24,228 nucleotides of DNA from an uncultured Cellvibrio sp. (GCA_946481735.1 CAMLOU010000060.1:1-24228); one strand, 5' to 3'; positions 16,537-24,050 are shown, counted from the stretch's first letter. Notes: a model not told the origin generated them from the sequence alone. A program made the numbers and translations.

Positions 16537-17199
16537 GTGTGCACTGAGCTTGCCAACGCCTTTGTGGATAACCCTGGGGGTAAGGTTGTGGGCAAGCCTG
16601 TGATTAATCCTGTGGATAACAAAGCAAGGCAACGCCGGCAAGGTGGATTCACCCTGCTGGAGATCATGGTAGTTATCCTGATCCTCGGTTTTTCCTTGGG
16701 GGTGGTTTCTCTGTCGGTCGGCGGTGATGACGGCGCTTCCGCCGCCCACAAAGAAGCGGAAGACTTCATGCTCACGGCCAATTTTGTTGCCGAGCAAACA
16801 GTGCTGAACAGCCAGATTATCGGACTGTTTTTTGAGCCGCGCACCGCCGCAGATTCCATTGATATGCAATGGTGTTACCGGTGGCAGCAGCGGCGCGATA
16901 ATACCTGGCAGGAAATATCATCCCTGCCGGAGCATTGCCTGCCGGCGCGCTTGCAGGTGGAGATGATCGTGGAGGATGAACCCTACGAACATGACCCGGA
17001 TCTGACGCCTACTCCACCGGTGTTGGTGTTTTATCCCAGCGGTGAGTCGACCCCGTTTGAGCTGGCGATCTTTGAATCACAGGGTGGCTTCACCGAAGAG
17101 GAAACGATCCAGCGGATCGAGGTGGATATGATGAGCGAGATTCACTGGCGCAATCGCGACGAGGCTGACGCAGCTGCCGAGGCAGCGGGATACAGATAA
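16537..17199 (+). CDS. gspH: Type II secretion minor pseudopilin GspH, start uncertain
   Basis: GspH is a minor pseudopilin near the pseudopilus tip. The mature protein begins at Phe38 of the longest frame (QGG before FTLLEIMVVILIL), with Glu at mature position 5. The C-terminal half has the family's YPSGESTPFEL motif (about 166-176). Cys113 and Cys134 could form a disulfide. Start choice is open. GTG at 16537 gives 220 residues but a long leader and no good ribosome binding site; GTG at 16588 follows GGGGG at seven bases; GTG at 16612 would give a compact 12-residue leader. The disputed leader region contains a repeated VDNP/VINP/VDN pattern caused by repeated TGTGGATAA sequences. The stop codon overlaps the gspI start by one base. 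Confidence 0.88.
   Translation: MCTELANAFVDNPGGKVVGKPVINPVDNKARQRRQGGFTLLEIMVVILILGFSLGVVSLSVGGDDGASAAHKEAEDFMLTANFVAEQTVLNSQIIGLFFEPRTAADSIDMQWCYRWQQRRDNTWQEISSLPEHCLPARLQVEMIVEDEPYEHDPDLTPTPPVLVFYPSGESTPFELAIFESQGGFTEEETIQRIEVDMMSEIHWRNRDEADAAAEAAGYR
16563..16619 (-). promoter_or_regulatory. Two perfect DnaA-box-like 9-mers plus one near match
   Basis: TGTGGATAA, the reverse complement of the strict DnaA box TTATCCACA, occurs at 16563-16571 and again at 16611-16619. TGTGATTAA (16599-16607) is one mismatch from the TTATNCACA consensus. All three are in the same orientation within 57 bases, in the disputed 5' end of gspH. No AT-rich unwinding region, dnaA or dnaN lies nearby, so an origin is not claimed. 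They may be a DnaA titration or regulatory site, or just repeated Val-Asp-Asn codons. Confidence 0.35.
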
Positions 17200-17657
17200 T
17201 GGCAAGACAAGGTCATCATCGGGCAAGGCATTACGGGCGGGGTTTCACCCTGATCGAGGTCATGGTTGCCCTGGCCGTGGTGGCGATGGCCCTGCCGGCG
17301 ATGCTGACCCTGGTGATGAGTCAGTTGGATGGCACTGTCGCCATCCGCGAAAAGACCCTGGCGTTTTGGGTGGCGGAAAACGAACTGACCCGCATCCGGA
17401 TGCAGCAGCGCTACTTTACGGACATGAAACTGCCGGACACCGACAAAGGTACGGTGAATATGGGCAGTATGCAGTGGTACTGGGAGATGACGCGGGAAGA
17501 GACCACCATGGAAGACTTCTACCGTGTCGAGATCCTGGTTTACGCCGGTGGGCCGGTGAACCCCAACAGTTCGGGCAGCTCACCTTCCAGTACCGCCAGG
17601 CGTAACCTGGCCAATAAAGAACCCATGGCGCGCCTGGCAGGATTTTTAAGTGATTAA
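17199..17657 (+). CDS. gspI: Type II secretion minor pseudopilin GspI
   Basis: GspI is the minor pseudopilin that nucleates the GspI-J-K tip complex. The 152-residue product has a short basic leader (MARQGHHRARHYGRG), cleavage at Gly15/Phe16 (FTLIEVMVALAVVAMA) and Glu at mature position 5. WVAENELTRIR is the conserved family block after the helix. The ATG at 17199 shares its A with the gspH stop codon (TAATG), which indicates translational coupling. The C-terminal region has a Ser/Asn-rich stretch (about 123-132) ahead of the last helix. Confidence 0.94.
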   Translation: MARQGHHRARHYGRGFTLIEVMVALAVVAMALPAMLTLVMSQLDGTVAIREKTLAFWVAENELTRIRMQQRYFTDMKLPDTDKGTVNMGSMQWYWEMTREETTMEDFYRVEILVYAGGPVNPNSSGSSPSSTARRNLANKEPMARLAGFLSD

Positions 17658-18333
17658 GCGGCGGCATTCAGCGGGTTTTACCCTGCTTGAGGTATTGATC
17701 GCGCTGGCTATCGCGGCGGTGATTGCGGCCATGTCCTACCAGGCGATTGAAGGCGCTACCGGTGGTGCTGAGCGAACACGCGATGTGATGGCGGAGATCA
17801 ACCAACTGGACCGCACCTGGCAGATCATTGCCTCAGACATGCGCCAGGTGCTCAAGCCGGAAGTTGGCCCCCGTGGTCCACGTTTTGAGTTCAAGGCGGA
17901 AAGCCTGGAGCGTACCGGTGATGATGTTGAGCAGGTGCTGATGAGCTTTACCCGGCGCGGCTGGATTAATCCCATGGAACGTTTGCGCAGTGACTTGCAG
18001 CAAGTCAGTTACCGCATTGCGGAAGGTAAACTCTGGCGCGACTACCTGCCGGAGCGGAACGTGCCCATTGATGAACTGGATTTTGAAGAAACCGCACTTA
18101 ATCAAATGATGTTGGAAGGGGTAAGAGACGTGCAGCTGCGCTTCCTCCCGATAGAACTGGTACAGCAGCGCGGCCCCATTATCCTGGGTGGACAAGACTA
18201 CACCCGCGATTGGGAGCCGGTGTGGCCAAGGCCGGAGCAATCTGGCCAGGCCACGATGCCCGCTGCGGTGGAGATCACCATTGATGTCGAGGGGATGGGT
18301 GTCAGTGCGCGCCTTTTTGAGCTTACCCAGTAA
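17650..18333 (+). CDS. gspJ: Type II secretion minor pseudopilin GspJ
   Basis: GspJ is a component of the minor pseudopilin tip complex. The 227-residue product has a very short leader (MIKRRHSAG), cleavage at Gly9/Phe10 (FTLLEVLIALAIAAVIAA) and Glu at mature position 5. The conserved ERTRDVMAEINQLDRTWQII and SDMRQVL region follows the helix. Translation starts at GTG (17650) inside the end of gspI, an 8-base overlap, with AGGA seven bases upstream. The C-terminal end overlaps the gspK start. Confidence 0.94.
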   Translation: MIKRRHSAGFTLLEVLIALAIAAVIAAMSYQAIEGATGGAERTRDVMAEINQLDRTWQIIASDMRQVLKPEVGPRGPRFEFKAESLERTGDDVEQVLMSFTRRGWINPMERLRSDLQQVSYRIAEGKLWRDYLPERNVPIDELDFEETALNQMMLEGVRDVQLRFLPIELVQQRGPIILGGQDYTRDWEPVWPRPEQSGQATMPAAVEITIDVEGMGVSARLFELTQ

Positions 18334-19342
18334 CCGGCAGACAGGTGCTGTTCTGATCATGGCCTTGTTGATTGTGGCTGTGGTGGCGGGGTTGAGCATT
18401 AAATTTGCCGGTGATTACCAGCTAGGGTTAACCCGCGCGGAGAGCCGCTGGCACGGTGCCCAGGCCAGAGCCTATATGCTAGGCATGGAGAATGCGGCCC
18501 TGGAGCTGCTGAAAGAAGCGGACCAGGACCCTGAAGTGGATTACCTGGGAGAGGGCTGGGATACCGAAGTCCCGTTTGAAATCGACGGTGGATGGTTGCT
18601 GGCGCGGGCGGTGGATGCCAGTGGTGCAATTGATTTGAACTCGCTGGTGGGCAGTGGCAACTTTGGTCAGCTTCCGCTAAATGACCCGAATCGGTATTCG
18701 GAGCCGCAACGACGTTTTATCCGGTTATTACAAACGTTTCCGGATTTCCCGGTTCAGCCGGATGAGGCGAGTCAAATTGTCGAGGCCATCGTCGATTGGA
18801 CTGACCCGGATGATGATGTGTCAGGATTTGGTGGCGCTGAATCAGATTATTACCAAGGGCTGGAGATGCCATACAACGCGGCGAACGGTGCTTTCAGGAG
18901 TGTGGACGAACTGCGATTGGTGCGCTACATGACTCCGGAGCTGATGATCCTGTTGCGGCCTTACATTACGGTATTGCCTTCGGCGACACCCCAGGGCGGG
19001 CAACAAGGAGGGGTATCCACCATGAATGTAAACACCATGCCGCCGCACCTGCTGCGAACGCTGAATGCTAAAAGCATCCTGGCACCGTTGGGCGAGATGG
19101 AAGCCGAGCAGCTGGCTCAAGCCATCCCGGCGGACGGTTTCTACAAGACGGTAGACGAGTTTAAAGAAAGTTGGAACAACACGGTGGGTGGCGAACTGGA
19201 TCTAAACGGGCTCGCGGTCAAGACCGATTATTTCTGGCTTTACATCCAGGTCGACCTTGTGGAGCAGCGACGCGGTATGCAGAGCCTGATCCAGCGCGAC
19301 GGACAGAATTTTAAAGTGGTATTACGCAACGATACCTACTAA
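18305..19342 (+). CDS. gspK: Type II secretion minor pseudopilin GspK
   Basis: GspK is the large pseudopilin capping the tip. From the GTG at 18305 the product is 345 residues: a leader MRAFLSLPSNRQTG, cleavage at Gly14/Ala15, and the hydrophobic helix AVLIMALLIVAVVAGL. As usual for GspK, the mature residue 5 is not Glu and the +1 residue is not Phe. The large globular domain contains DASGAIDLNSL (about 104-114), the acidic DWTDPDDD calcium-site region (164-171) and the conserved NVNTMPPHLL (241-250). The longest frame begins upstream at 18188, inside gspJ. The GTG at 18305 is preferred because GGGGA lies nine bases before it and it gives a normal leader. Overlap with gspJ is 29 bases. Confidence 0.93.
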   Translation: MRAFLSLPSNRQTGAVLIMALLIVAVVAGLSIKFAGDYQLGLTRAESRWHGAQARAYMLGMENAALELLKEADQDPEVDYLGEGWDTEVPFEIDGGWLLARAVDASGAIDLNSLVGSGNFGQLPLNDPNRYSEPQRRFIRLLQTFPDFPVQPDEASQIVEAIVDWTDPDDDVSGFGGAESDYYQGLEMPYNAANGAFRSVDELRLVRYMTPELMILLRPYITVLPSATPQGGQQGGVSTMNVNTMPPHLLRTLNAKSILAPLGEMEAEQLAQAIPADGFYKTVDEFKESWNNTVGGELDLNGLAVKTDYFWLYIQVDLVEQRRGMQSLIQRDGQNFKVVLRNDTY

Positions 19343-19425
19343 GCAAAACACCATCTGCACACGGCGGATAACAACACAATAACAGCCCTCTTTGGGCCGG
19401 CATTCAACAGGTGAAGCAAGGCGTT

Positions 19426-20694
19426 ATGTCAGATCAACTTGTGCTCTATATCAATCGCGCAGCGGATACCTATCGCTGGTGCTGGCTCGATGCCAGCGGG
19501 CGCGCGCTCACCGATACAGCTGGCAGCGGAGATCTGCAAGCTCTGGAGGCGAGCCTGGGGGCCGGTACCCGCCAGGCCTGGTTGATTGTGCCCGGCACCA
19601 AGGTCATTACCCGCGAACTCGAATACAACGAGAAAGAAAAGAAACACCTGCGTAACCTCTTGCCGTTCCAGTTGGAAGATACAGTTATCGGTGACGTCGA
19701 CCGCTTCCATTTTGCCCTTGGGCCCTTGAATAACGGCAAAGTCTGCGTTGCCTACATAGAGAAAGCCTGGCTGGAACAGGTTTTCGAGCAATTGAAAAAT
19801 ATTGCGGTGGAAATCACCCATTGTTGGTCGGCACCCTTGGCGCTGCCGTTGGTCAGTGCGGCTGTGCCGGCAGAAGGTGCTGAGCCCACCGCCGAATCTA
19901 CCGATCATTGGACCCTGCAGATCCATGAAGGCGTGGTCATGGTGCGCTACACCGAGCACCTGGGGTTCAGTGTGGATGTGCCCCATGCTCGTCTGGCGTT
20001 GCAAATGCTGTTAACCGCCCAGGAGCGGGTCGATCAACTGCCGCAACTGACACTGCGTGCCGTCAACGAGCGGGATCTGGCGAACCTGCGCGAGTTGCTT
20101 CCGCCATCGCTGAGTGAGCAAGTCATTAGCGAAGTGCTGGTGGACTTTTGGCAGTTTGACTACAGCGATTCCAGTATTGACTTGTGCCAGGGTGACTTTT
20201 CCCAACGTTTGCCCATTGAACGCTGGTGGCGCAACTGGCGCTCGGTCGCAACTTTGGCGGCCGTTAGTCTGGGGGTTTACATCGGTGTGTTGCTTTATCA
20301 CATCCATGTCTTGAAAGACGAAAACCTGGAAATTCGTCGGCAGATTGAAAGTGTGTATCGCACGGTTGTACCCCAGGGCGCGTTGGTAGATGCCGAGAAA
20401 CAATTGACCGGTATGGCGCGCGAACTGCAACCGGCCGGGCAGTCGTCCAGCGCGATGGAACTGATCTCCCAGGTCTTGCCGCCACTGAGCGGCAACGACT
20501 CGATCATCCTGCGCAGCATTCAATATTCTGCTGATACCAGCGAAATCAACTTGAACCTGCAGGCCAATGCGTTTAATTCCATTGAGCAGGTGCGTACCAA
20601 TATCGAACAAAAAGGCTTGAAGGCGGAGCTGCTCAGCTCCAGCGCCCAGGGCGAGATTTTCTCGGCGCGCCTCAAGATCAGCAAACTTAACTGA
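19426..20694 (+). CDS. gspL: Type II secretion inner-membrane protein GspL
   Basis: GspL is the bitopic membrane protein that recruits the ATPase GspE to the platform and pairs with GspM. The 422-residue product has a large cytoplasmic actin-like domain (about 1-245, with WLIVPGTKVITRELEYNEKE and RNLLPFQLEDTV typical of the family), one transmembrane segment (about 273-293) and a periplasmic ferredoxin-like domain with a preceding helix. An in-frame GTG at 19411 would add five residues; the ATG at 19426 is chosen because AAGG lies four bases upstream. The 83-base gap after gspK is among the longest in the operon; a small GCCC/GGGC hairpin at 19385-19397 is the only structure seen there. Confidence 0.94.
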   Translation: MSDQLVLYINRAADTYRWCWLDASGRALTDTAGSGDLQALEASLGAGTRQAWLIVPGTKVITRELEYNEKEKKHLRNLLPFQLEDTVIGDVDRFHFALGPLNNGKVCVAYIEKAWLEQVFEQLKNIAVEITHCWSAPLALPLVSAAVPAEGAEPTAESTDHWTLQIHEGVVMVRYTEHLGFSVDVPHARLALQMLLTAQERVDQLPQLTLRAVNERDLANLRELLPPSLSEQVISEVLVDFWQFDYSDSSIDLCQGDFSQRLPIERWWRNWRSVATLAAVSLGVYIGVLLYHIHVLKDENLEIRRQIESVYRTVVPQGALVDAEKQLTGMARELQPAGQSSSAMELISQVLPPLSGNDSIILRSIQYSADTSEINLNLQANAFNSIEQVRTNIEQKGLKAELLSSSAQGEIFSARLKISKLN

Positions 20695-20703
20695 CCTACG
20701 CTT

Positions 20704-21183
20704 ATGAACGAACTCCTGGCTCATTTCAGTCGTTTCAATCGTCGCGAGCAAACCACCATGCTGGTGGGCGGTATCGCGGTGCTGCTGTATGTACTGTGGA
20801 TTGCGGTACTGGCGCCCTTGCAGGCCAAGCGCGATAACCAGGTGCTGGCCAACACCACCACTACCCAATCCCTGGGACGGGTAAAATTATTGGCGGCGCA
20901 GATCCAGCAATCGCGTAATCAGGGCGGGCAATCTGCCGGGTCCGGGGAGAACATCAGCCGTCTGATCGACGCCAGCCTGCGCGCCAACAACCTGAGTATG
21001 AGCGGCTTCCAGCCCGGCACCGCCGGTGAGGTGCGGGTGCGGCTGGATCGCGCGCCCTTCGAATCCCTGATGCAGTGGCTCTACGACGTGGAGTACAAAC
21101 ACAATATTGCGGTGCGCGACCTGTCTATTGCCTCGACCAACGAGCCGGGGCAAGTCACCGTCAATATTCGGATGCAGAAATAA
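20704..21183 (+). CDS. gspM: Type II secretion inner-membrane protein GspM
   Basis: GspM is the partner of GspL in the platform. The 159-residue product has a short cytoplasmic N-terminus containing RFNRREQ, one transmembrane segment (about 19-38), a helical linker, and a small periplasmic ferredoxin-like domain ending in the family's VRLDRAPFESLMQWLYDVE and VNIRMQK strands. Size and topology are normal for GspM. It follows gspL by 9 bases. Confidence 0.93.
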   Translation: MNELLAHFSRFNRREQTTMLVGGIAVLLYVLWIAVLAPLQAKRDNQVLANTTTTQSLGRVKLLAAQIQQSRNQGGQSAGSGENISRLIDASLRANNLSMSGFQPGTAGEVRVRLDRAPFESLMQWLYDVEYKHNIAVRDLSIASTNEPGQVTVNIRMQK

Positions 21184-21230
21184 AACCATGATGGCGAGCG
21201 TGAAACCCGCTGAGCCGGTGAGACCGAACG

Positions 21231-21998
21231 ATGAACAATAAATTCTGGATTGCCTTGGGTGTTCTTATCTGGCTGGTGTTTGTGATCAGCCAGATCCCGG
21301 CGGTATGGGGTGCCTGGTTTATGACGCGCGGTAGCGATCAACTGGCGCTTAGCGGTGTGAGCGGTAGTTTATGGGAAGGGCGTGCAAGCCTGGCCAGCGT
21401 CAAGGTCCAACAAAAAGACTATTCCCTCGGTGAACTGCGTTGGGAACTGCACCCGCTCTCATTAGTGTTTTTGAATCCCTGTGCCACGATCCACACCAAG
21501 CAGGATCGCCAACAGATAGACGGCGACGTCTGTACCAGCCTGGGCGGTGATATTGAACTACAGGACGCGGATATCACGGCACCGGCCGCCTTATTCCAAG
21601 GGGCTCTGCCGCTGCCCTTCGACGGCCAGTTGTCGGCGCGGATCGAAGAGTTGGAAGTGGGTAACCAGCAGTTGCAACGCTTGAATGGCAACCTGACCTG
21701 GAATTCGGCGCGCATTCACAACGGCAACAACTGGATGGACCTGGGTAGCTTTGCGGCGGAACTGAGCCAAGCGCCGGAAGGTGTCAACGCCAATATCTTC
21801 AACATCGATGGTCCGGTTCAATTGCAATTGCAAGCCATGCTGGCCTTAGCCGGTGGCGGCACCGTCAAAGGCCAGTTCAGCATGAGCCAGGCCTTTGCCG
21901 AGGAGATCAATGCGGGTGCCTGGATTTCCATGTTTGCCCAGCCGGACGGCACGGACGATGCCGGTAATAATCGTTATCGGGTCGATATGAACCTGTAA
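21231..21998 (+). CDS. gspN: Type II secretion accessory protein GspN
   Basis: GspN is a non-universal T2SS component whose precise role is unclear; in several systems it is dispensable. The 255-residue product has one N-terminal membrane segment (about 5-24) and a periplasmic domain with the family features LSGVSGSLWEGRA, LRWELHPLSLV and LPFDGQLSARIEEL. Cys86 in NPCATIH and Cys103 in DVCTSL (approximate numbering) could form a disulfide. The ATG at 21231 follows GAGACCG. It is the last gene of the operon: a strong hairpin starts 15 bases after the stop. Confidence 0.92.
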   Translation: MNNKFWIALGVLIWLVFVISQIPAVWGAWFMTRGSDQLALSGVSGSLWEGRASLASVKVQQKDYSLGELRWELHPLSLVFLNPCATIHTKQDRQQIDGDVCTSLGGDIELQDADITAPAALFQGALPLPFDGQLSARIEELEVGNQQLQRLNGNLTWNSARIHNGNNWMDLGSFAAELSQAPEGVNANIFNIDGPVQLQLQAMLALAGGGTVKGQFSMSQAFAEEINAGAWISMFAQPDGTDDAGNNRYRVDMNL

Positions 21999-22012
21999 CG
22001 CTCGCTCACTGG

Positions 22013-22034
22013 TGACGCCTCTACAGAGGCGTCA
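22013..22034 (+). terminator. Hairpin at the end of the gsp operon
   Basis: TGACGCCTC (22013-22021) and GAGGCGTCA (22026-22034) form a perfect 9-bp stem with the tetraloop TACA. No U-run follows (next bases GCCTTCAGCC), so it may be a pausing or 3'-stabilising structure or part of a factor-dependent terminator. Its position right after gspN supports gspN as the last gene of the operon. Confidence 0.55.
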
Positions 22035-22166
22035 GCCTTCAGCCCCGGTCATTCGCACAGACTACCGCGGTGTGACCTTCATCAAATTTCACCAACCTCA
22101 TCATAACCACCCTACTGGCGGCCTGCGTCCTTTGGCCGCGCCAGCCCTTATTTGTCGCGGCATATA

Positions 22167-22215
22167 GTTTTTAGGGATAAAAACAACGTTGTCTTAAAGC
22201 GGATTCACCGTTGTT
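22167..22215. promoter_or_regulatory. Cluster of inverted repeats upstream of the chitinase
   Basis: Three overlapping elements are visible. GTTTTTA (22167-22173) and TAAAAAC (22178-22184) are perfect inverted arms around GGGA. ACAACGTTGT (22183-22192) is a perfect 10-base palindrome. AACAACG (22182-22188) is matched by an inverted CGTTGTT at 22209-22215. The clustering about 140-190 bases before the chitinase start suggests a regulator binding region. No known operator consensus was recognised. Confidence 0.35.
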
Positions 22216-22355
22216 GTCACTGTGGCTCCGTTCTAGGATCGAAATGCTGTATTCCTTCTGTAACAAAACCGCCTCGCACTGCCCCTCGGTCAAGGAATGG
22301 GGCTGGGTGAGGTATTGATCGTTCACACTACTGATAATCAAAAGGCCATCCCAAT

Positions 22356-24050
22356 ATGACAGTCATAGGCAATAACAACAGGTGTGGTAACCGGGCTGGT
22401 GGCAGCGGCTCAACAAGCAGTTTCAATACATTTATGGTCAAGTTGGTGCAAGGGTGCGCCGGTATCCTCGTATGGGCGATGATGAGTCATGCTTACGCGG
22501 TAGATTGTTCATCCATCCCCCAATGGAGCAACACCGCCGTTTACACCCAGGGAAATAATGTTCAACGTAATCTCAATGTTTACCGGGCCAACTGGTGGAC
22601 ACAGGGCGCCGACCCGGTGACGCATTCGGGGCAATGGCAGGAGTGGACGGCGATTGGTGTCTGCGATGGGGTGACCAGCAGCTCATCATCCAGCGTGGTC
22701 AGCAGTTCATTGCCTTCAAGCAGCTCATCGGTTGCGTCGAGTGTGATCAGCTCATCGGTCAGCAGTTCATCGGTCGGTGGTGGCAGCTGTGCATCACCGA
22801 CTTATTCAGCAGGCACGACCTATAGCGCAAACCAACTGGTCCAGAACGCTGGCAATGAATACCGTTGCACCATCGCCGGCTGGTGTTCATCCAGTGCAGC
22901 CTGGGCCTATGCGCCGGGTACCGGAGCCCATTGGCAGATGGCCTGGGAATTGGTGAGAAGTTGTGGGGTGGTGTCTTCTTCCTCCAGTTCGGTGGTGTCG
23001 TCGAGCGTCGGTTCAAGTGTCAACAGCTCATCATCCAGCAGCGGCAACAGCGACGACGATTATCGAATCATCTCCGGCTATTGGCACAACTTCGACAATG
23101 GTTCGGGTGTGATTCCGATCAGTCAGGTGTCCGATGCGTTTGATGCAATCAATGTGTCCTTTGCGGAACCCACTGGTGCGGCGCCGGGCATGATCGGATT
23201 TGTCCTCGATCCGGCCTTTAACGAACAGGAATTCAAAGCCGGCATTCAGGCCAAACAGGCCGCTGGGAAAAAAGTCATCATCAGCATCGGCGGCGCCAAT
23301 GGTCAGGTGCAATTACCCACGCTGGCGGCACGCAATAATTTCGTCAATTCGATGATCGCCATCATTGATGAATACGGCTTCGACGGGCTGGATGTGGACT
23401 TTGAAGGACATTCATTATTTCTCAATGAAGGTGATAGGGATTTCCGCAATCCCACCACACCGGTGATCGTGAATTTGATCGGCGCTCTGCGCGACCTTAC
23501 CGATCATTACGGCGAAGACTTTATGCTCACCATGGCCCCGGAAACTTTCTTCGTGCAGTTGGGTTACAGCTTCTACGGCGGTACCTGCCTGGGTTGCGAT
23601 AGACGTGCCGGGGCTTACTTGCCGGTGATCCACGCCATGCGCGATCAACTGGATTGGTTGCAAGTGCAGAACTACAACTCCGGTCCGATTATCGGTTTGG
23701 ACAATCAGTACCACACCATGGGCGTCGCGGATTTCCATATCGCAATGATCGACATGTTGCTCACCGGCTTCACCATCGCCGGCACCAACGACTTCTTCCC
23801 GCCTTTGCGTCAGGATCAGGTGCTGCTCGGCCTGCCCGCAAACAATAATGCCGGTGGCGGTTTCACCAGCGTGTCGCAAGTACACAGCGCGTTAAATTGT
23901 TTGATCAAGTTGCAGGGCTGCACCACTTATCAACCACACAATGCCTGGACCGATTTGCGTGGTGTGATGACCTGGTCGATTAACTGGGATAAGTTCAACA
24001 ACTTTGAGTTCTCGACGAACCATCGGCAGTATTTGGATAGCTTGCAGTAG
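22356..24050 (+). CDS. Secreted modular chitinase: CBM5, CBM73-like module, GH18
   Basis: The 564-residue protein is predicted to hydrolyse beta-1,4 linkages in chitin outside the cell. Modules in order: an extended N-terminus with a signal peptide core (about 28-48, cleavage after AYA); a CBM5-type chitin-binding module (about 51-103, with YRANWWTQG); a poly-serine linker (107-140); a second cysteine-bounded module (144-203, with AGWCSSS and YAPGTG) resembling CBM73; a second serine linker (207-229); and a GH18 catalytic domain (about 236-563). GH18 motifs are intact: IISIGG (308-313), DGLDVDFE (343-350, catalytic Glu350), MAPE (393-396) and QVQNYN (436-441). The ATG at 22356 has AAAGG ten bases upstream; the ATG at residue 27 has none. 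Serine linkers are typical of Cellvibrio enzymes. Placement right after gspN suggests export by this type II system. Confidence 0.93.
   Translation: MTVIGNNNRCGNRAGGSGSTSSFNTFMVKLVQGCAGILVWAMMSHAYAVDCSSIPQWSNTAVYTQGNNVQRNLNVYRANWWTQGADPVTHSGQWQEWTAIGVCDGVTSSSSSSVVSSSLPSSSSSVASSVISSSVSSSSVGGGSCASPTYSAGTTYSANQLVQNAGNEYRCTIAGWCSSSAAWAYAPGTGAHWQMAWELVRSCGVVSSSSSSVVSSSVGSSVNSSSSSSGNSDDDYRIISGYWHNFDNGSGVIPISQVSDAFDAINVSFAEPTGAAPGMIGFVLDPAFNEQEFKAGIQAKQAAGKKVIISIGGANGQVQLPTLAARNNFVNSMIAIIDEYGFDGLDVDFEGHSLFLNEGDRDFRNPTTPVIVNLIGALRDLTDHYGEDFMLTMAPETFFVQLGYSFYGGTCLGCDRRAGAYLPVIHAMRDQLDWLQVQNYNSGPIIGLDNQYHTMGVADFHIAMIDMLLTGFTIAGTNDFFPPLRQDQVLLGLPANNNAGGGFTSVSQVHSALNCLIKLQGCTTYQPHNAWTDLRGVMTWSINWDKFNNFEFSTNHRQYLDSLQ
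22674..22775 (+). repeat. Degenerate serine-codon repeat encoding an interdomain linker
   Basis: The DNA consists of degenerate copies of AGCAGCTCATC / GTCAGCAGTTCATCG units that encode almost only Ser, with Val, Ala and Pro interspersed. A second such tract lies at 22974-23042 and encodes the linker ahead of the GH18 domain. The mix of AGC, TCA, TCG, AGT and TCC codons keeps the repeat imperfect at the DNA level. Confidence 0.75.

Larger units (their letters stand above)
21999..22355. other. Intergenic region between gspN and the chitinase
   Basis: This gene-free stretch of 357 bases holds the gspN hairpin, then a pyrimidine-rich segment, then a cluster of inverted repeats (22167-22215, listed separately), and the chitinase leader. 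I did not find a -35/-10 pair at proper spacing; a TTGATC at 22315 and GATAAT at 22333 are too close together. Cargo-gene-specific regulation from this gap is likely but not demonstrated. Confidence 0.5.

Noticed and set aside
16563..16619. Replication origin suggested by clustered DnaA boxes
   Set aside because: There is no AT-rich unwinding element, no dnaA, dnaN, gidA or rpmH nearby, and the boxes lie in or beside a gspH reading frame. Only a regulatory or chance cluster can be considered.
15618..16859. A 413-codon minus-strand open frame running across gspF, the intercistronic gap and gspG into gspH
   Set aside because: Its translation is rich in His, Arg and Ser with no recognisable domain and it is antisense to three certain gsp genes, so it is a shadow of their codon usage. 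Continuity across the 75-base gap is probably chance.
20011..20868. A 285-codon minus-strand frame opposite gspL and gspM
   Set aside because: It is fully antisense to two well-supported genes and has low-quality composition and no domain.
22315..22338. TTGATC and GATAAT as a chitinase promoter
   Set aside because: The spacing is 12 bases, too short for a sigma-70 promoter.
22674..23042. Serine-codon repeats read as a possible CRISPR or tandem-repeat array
   Set aside because: The units are degenerate, of irregular length and in frame with a chitinase; they encode interdomain linkers.
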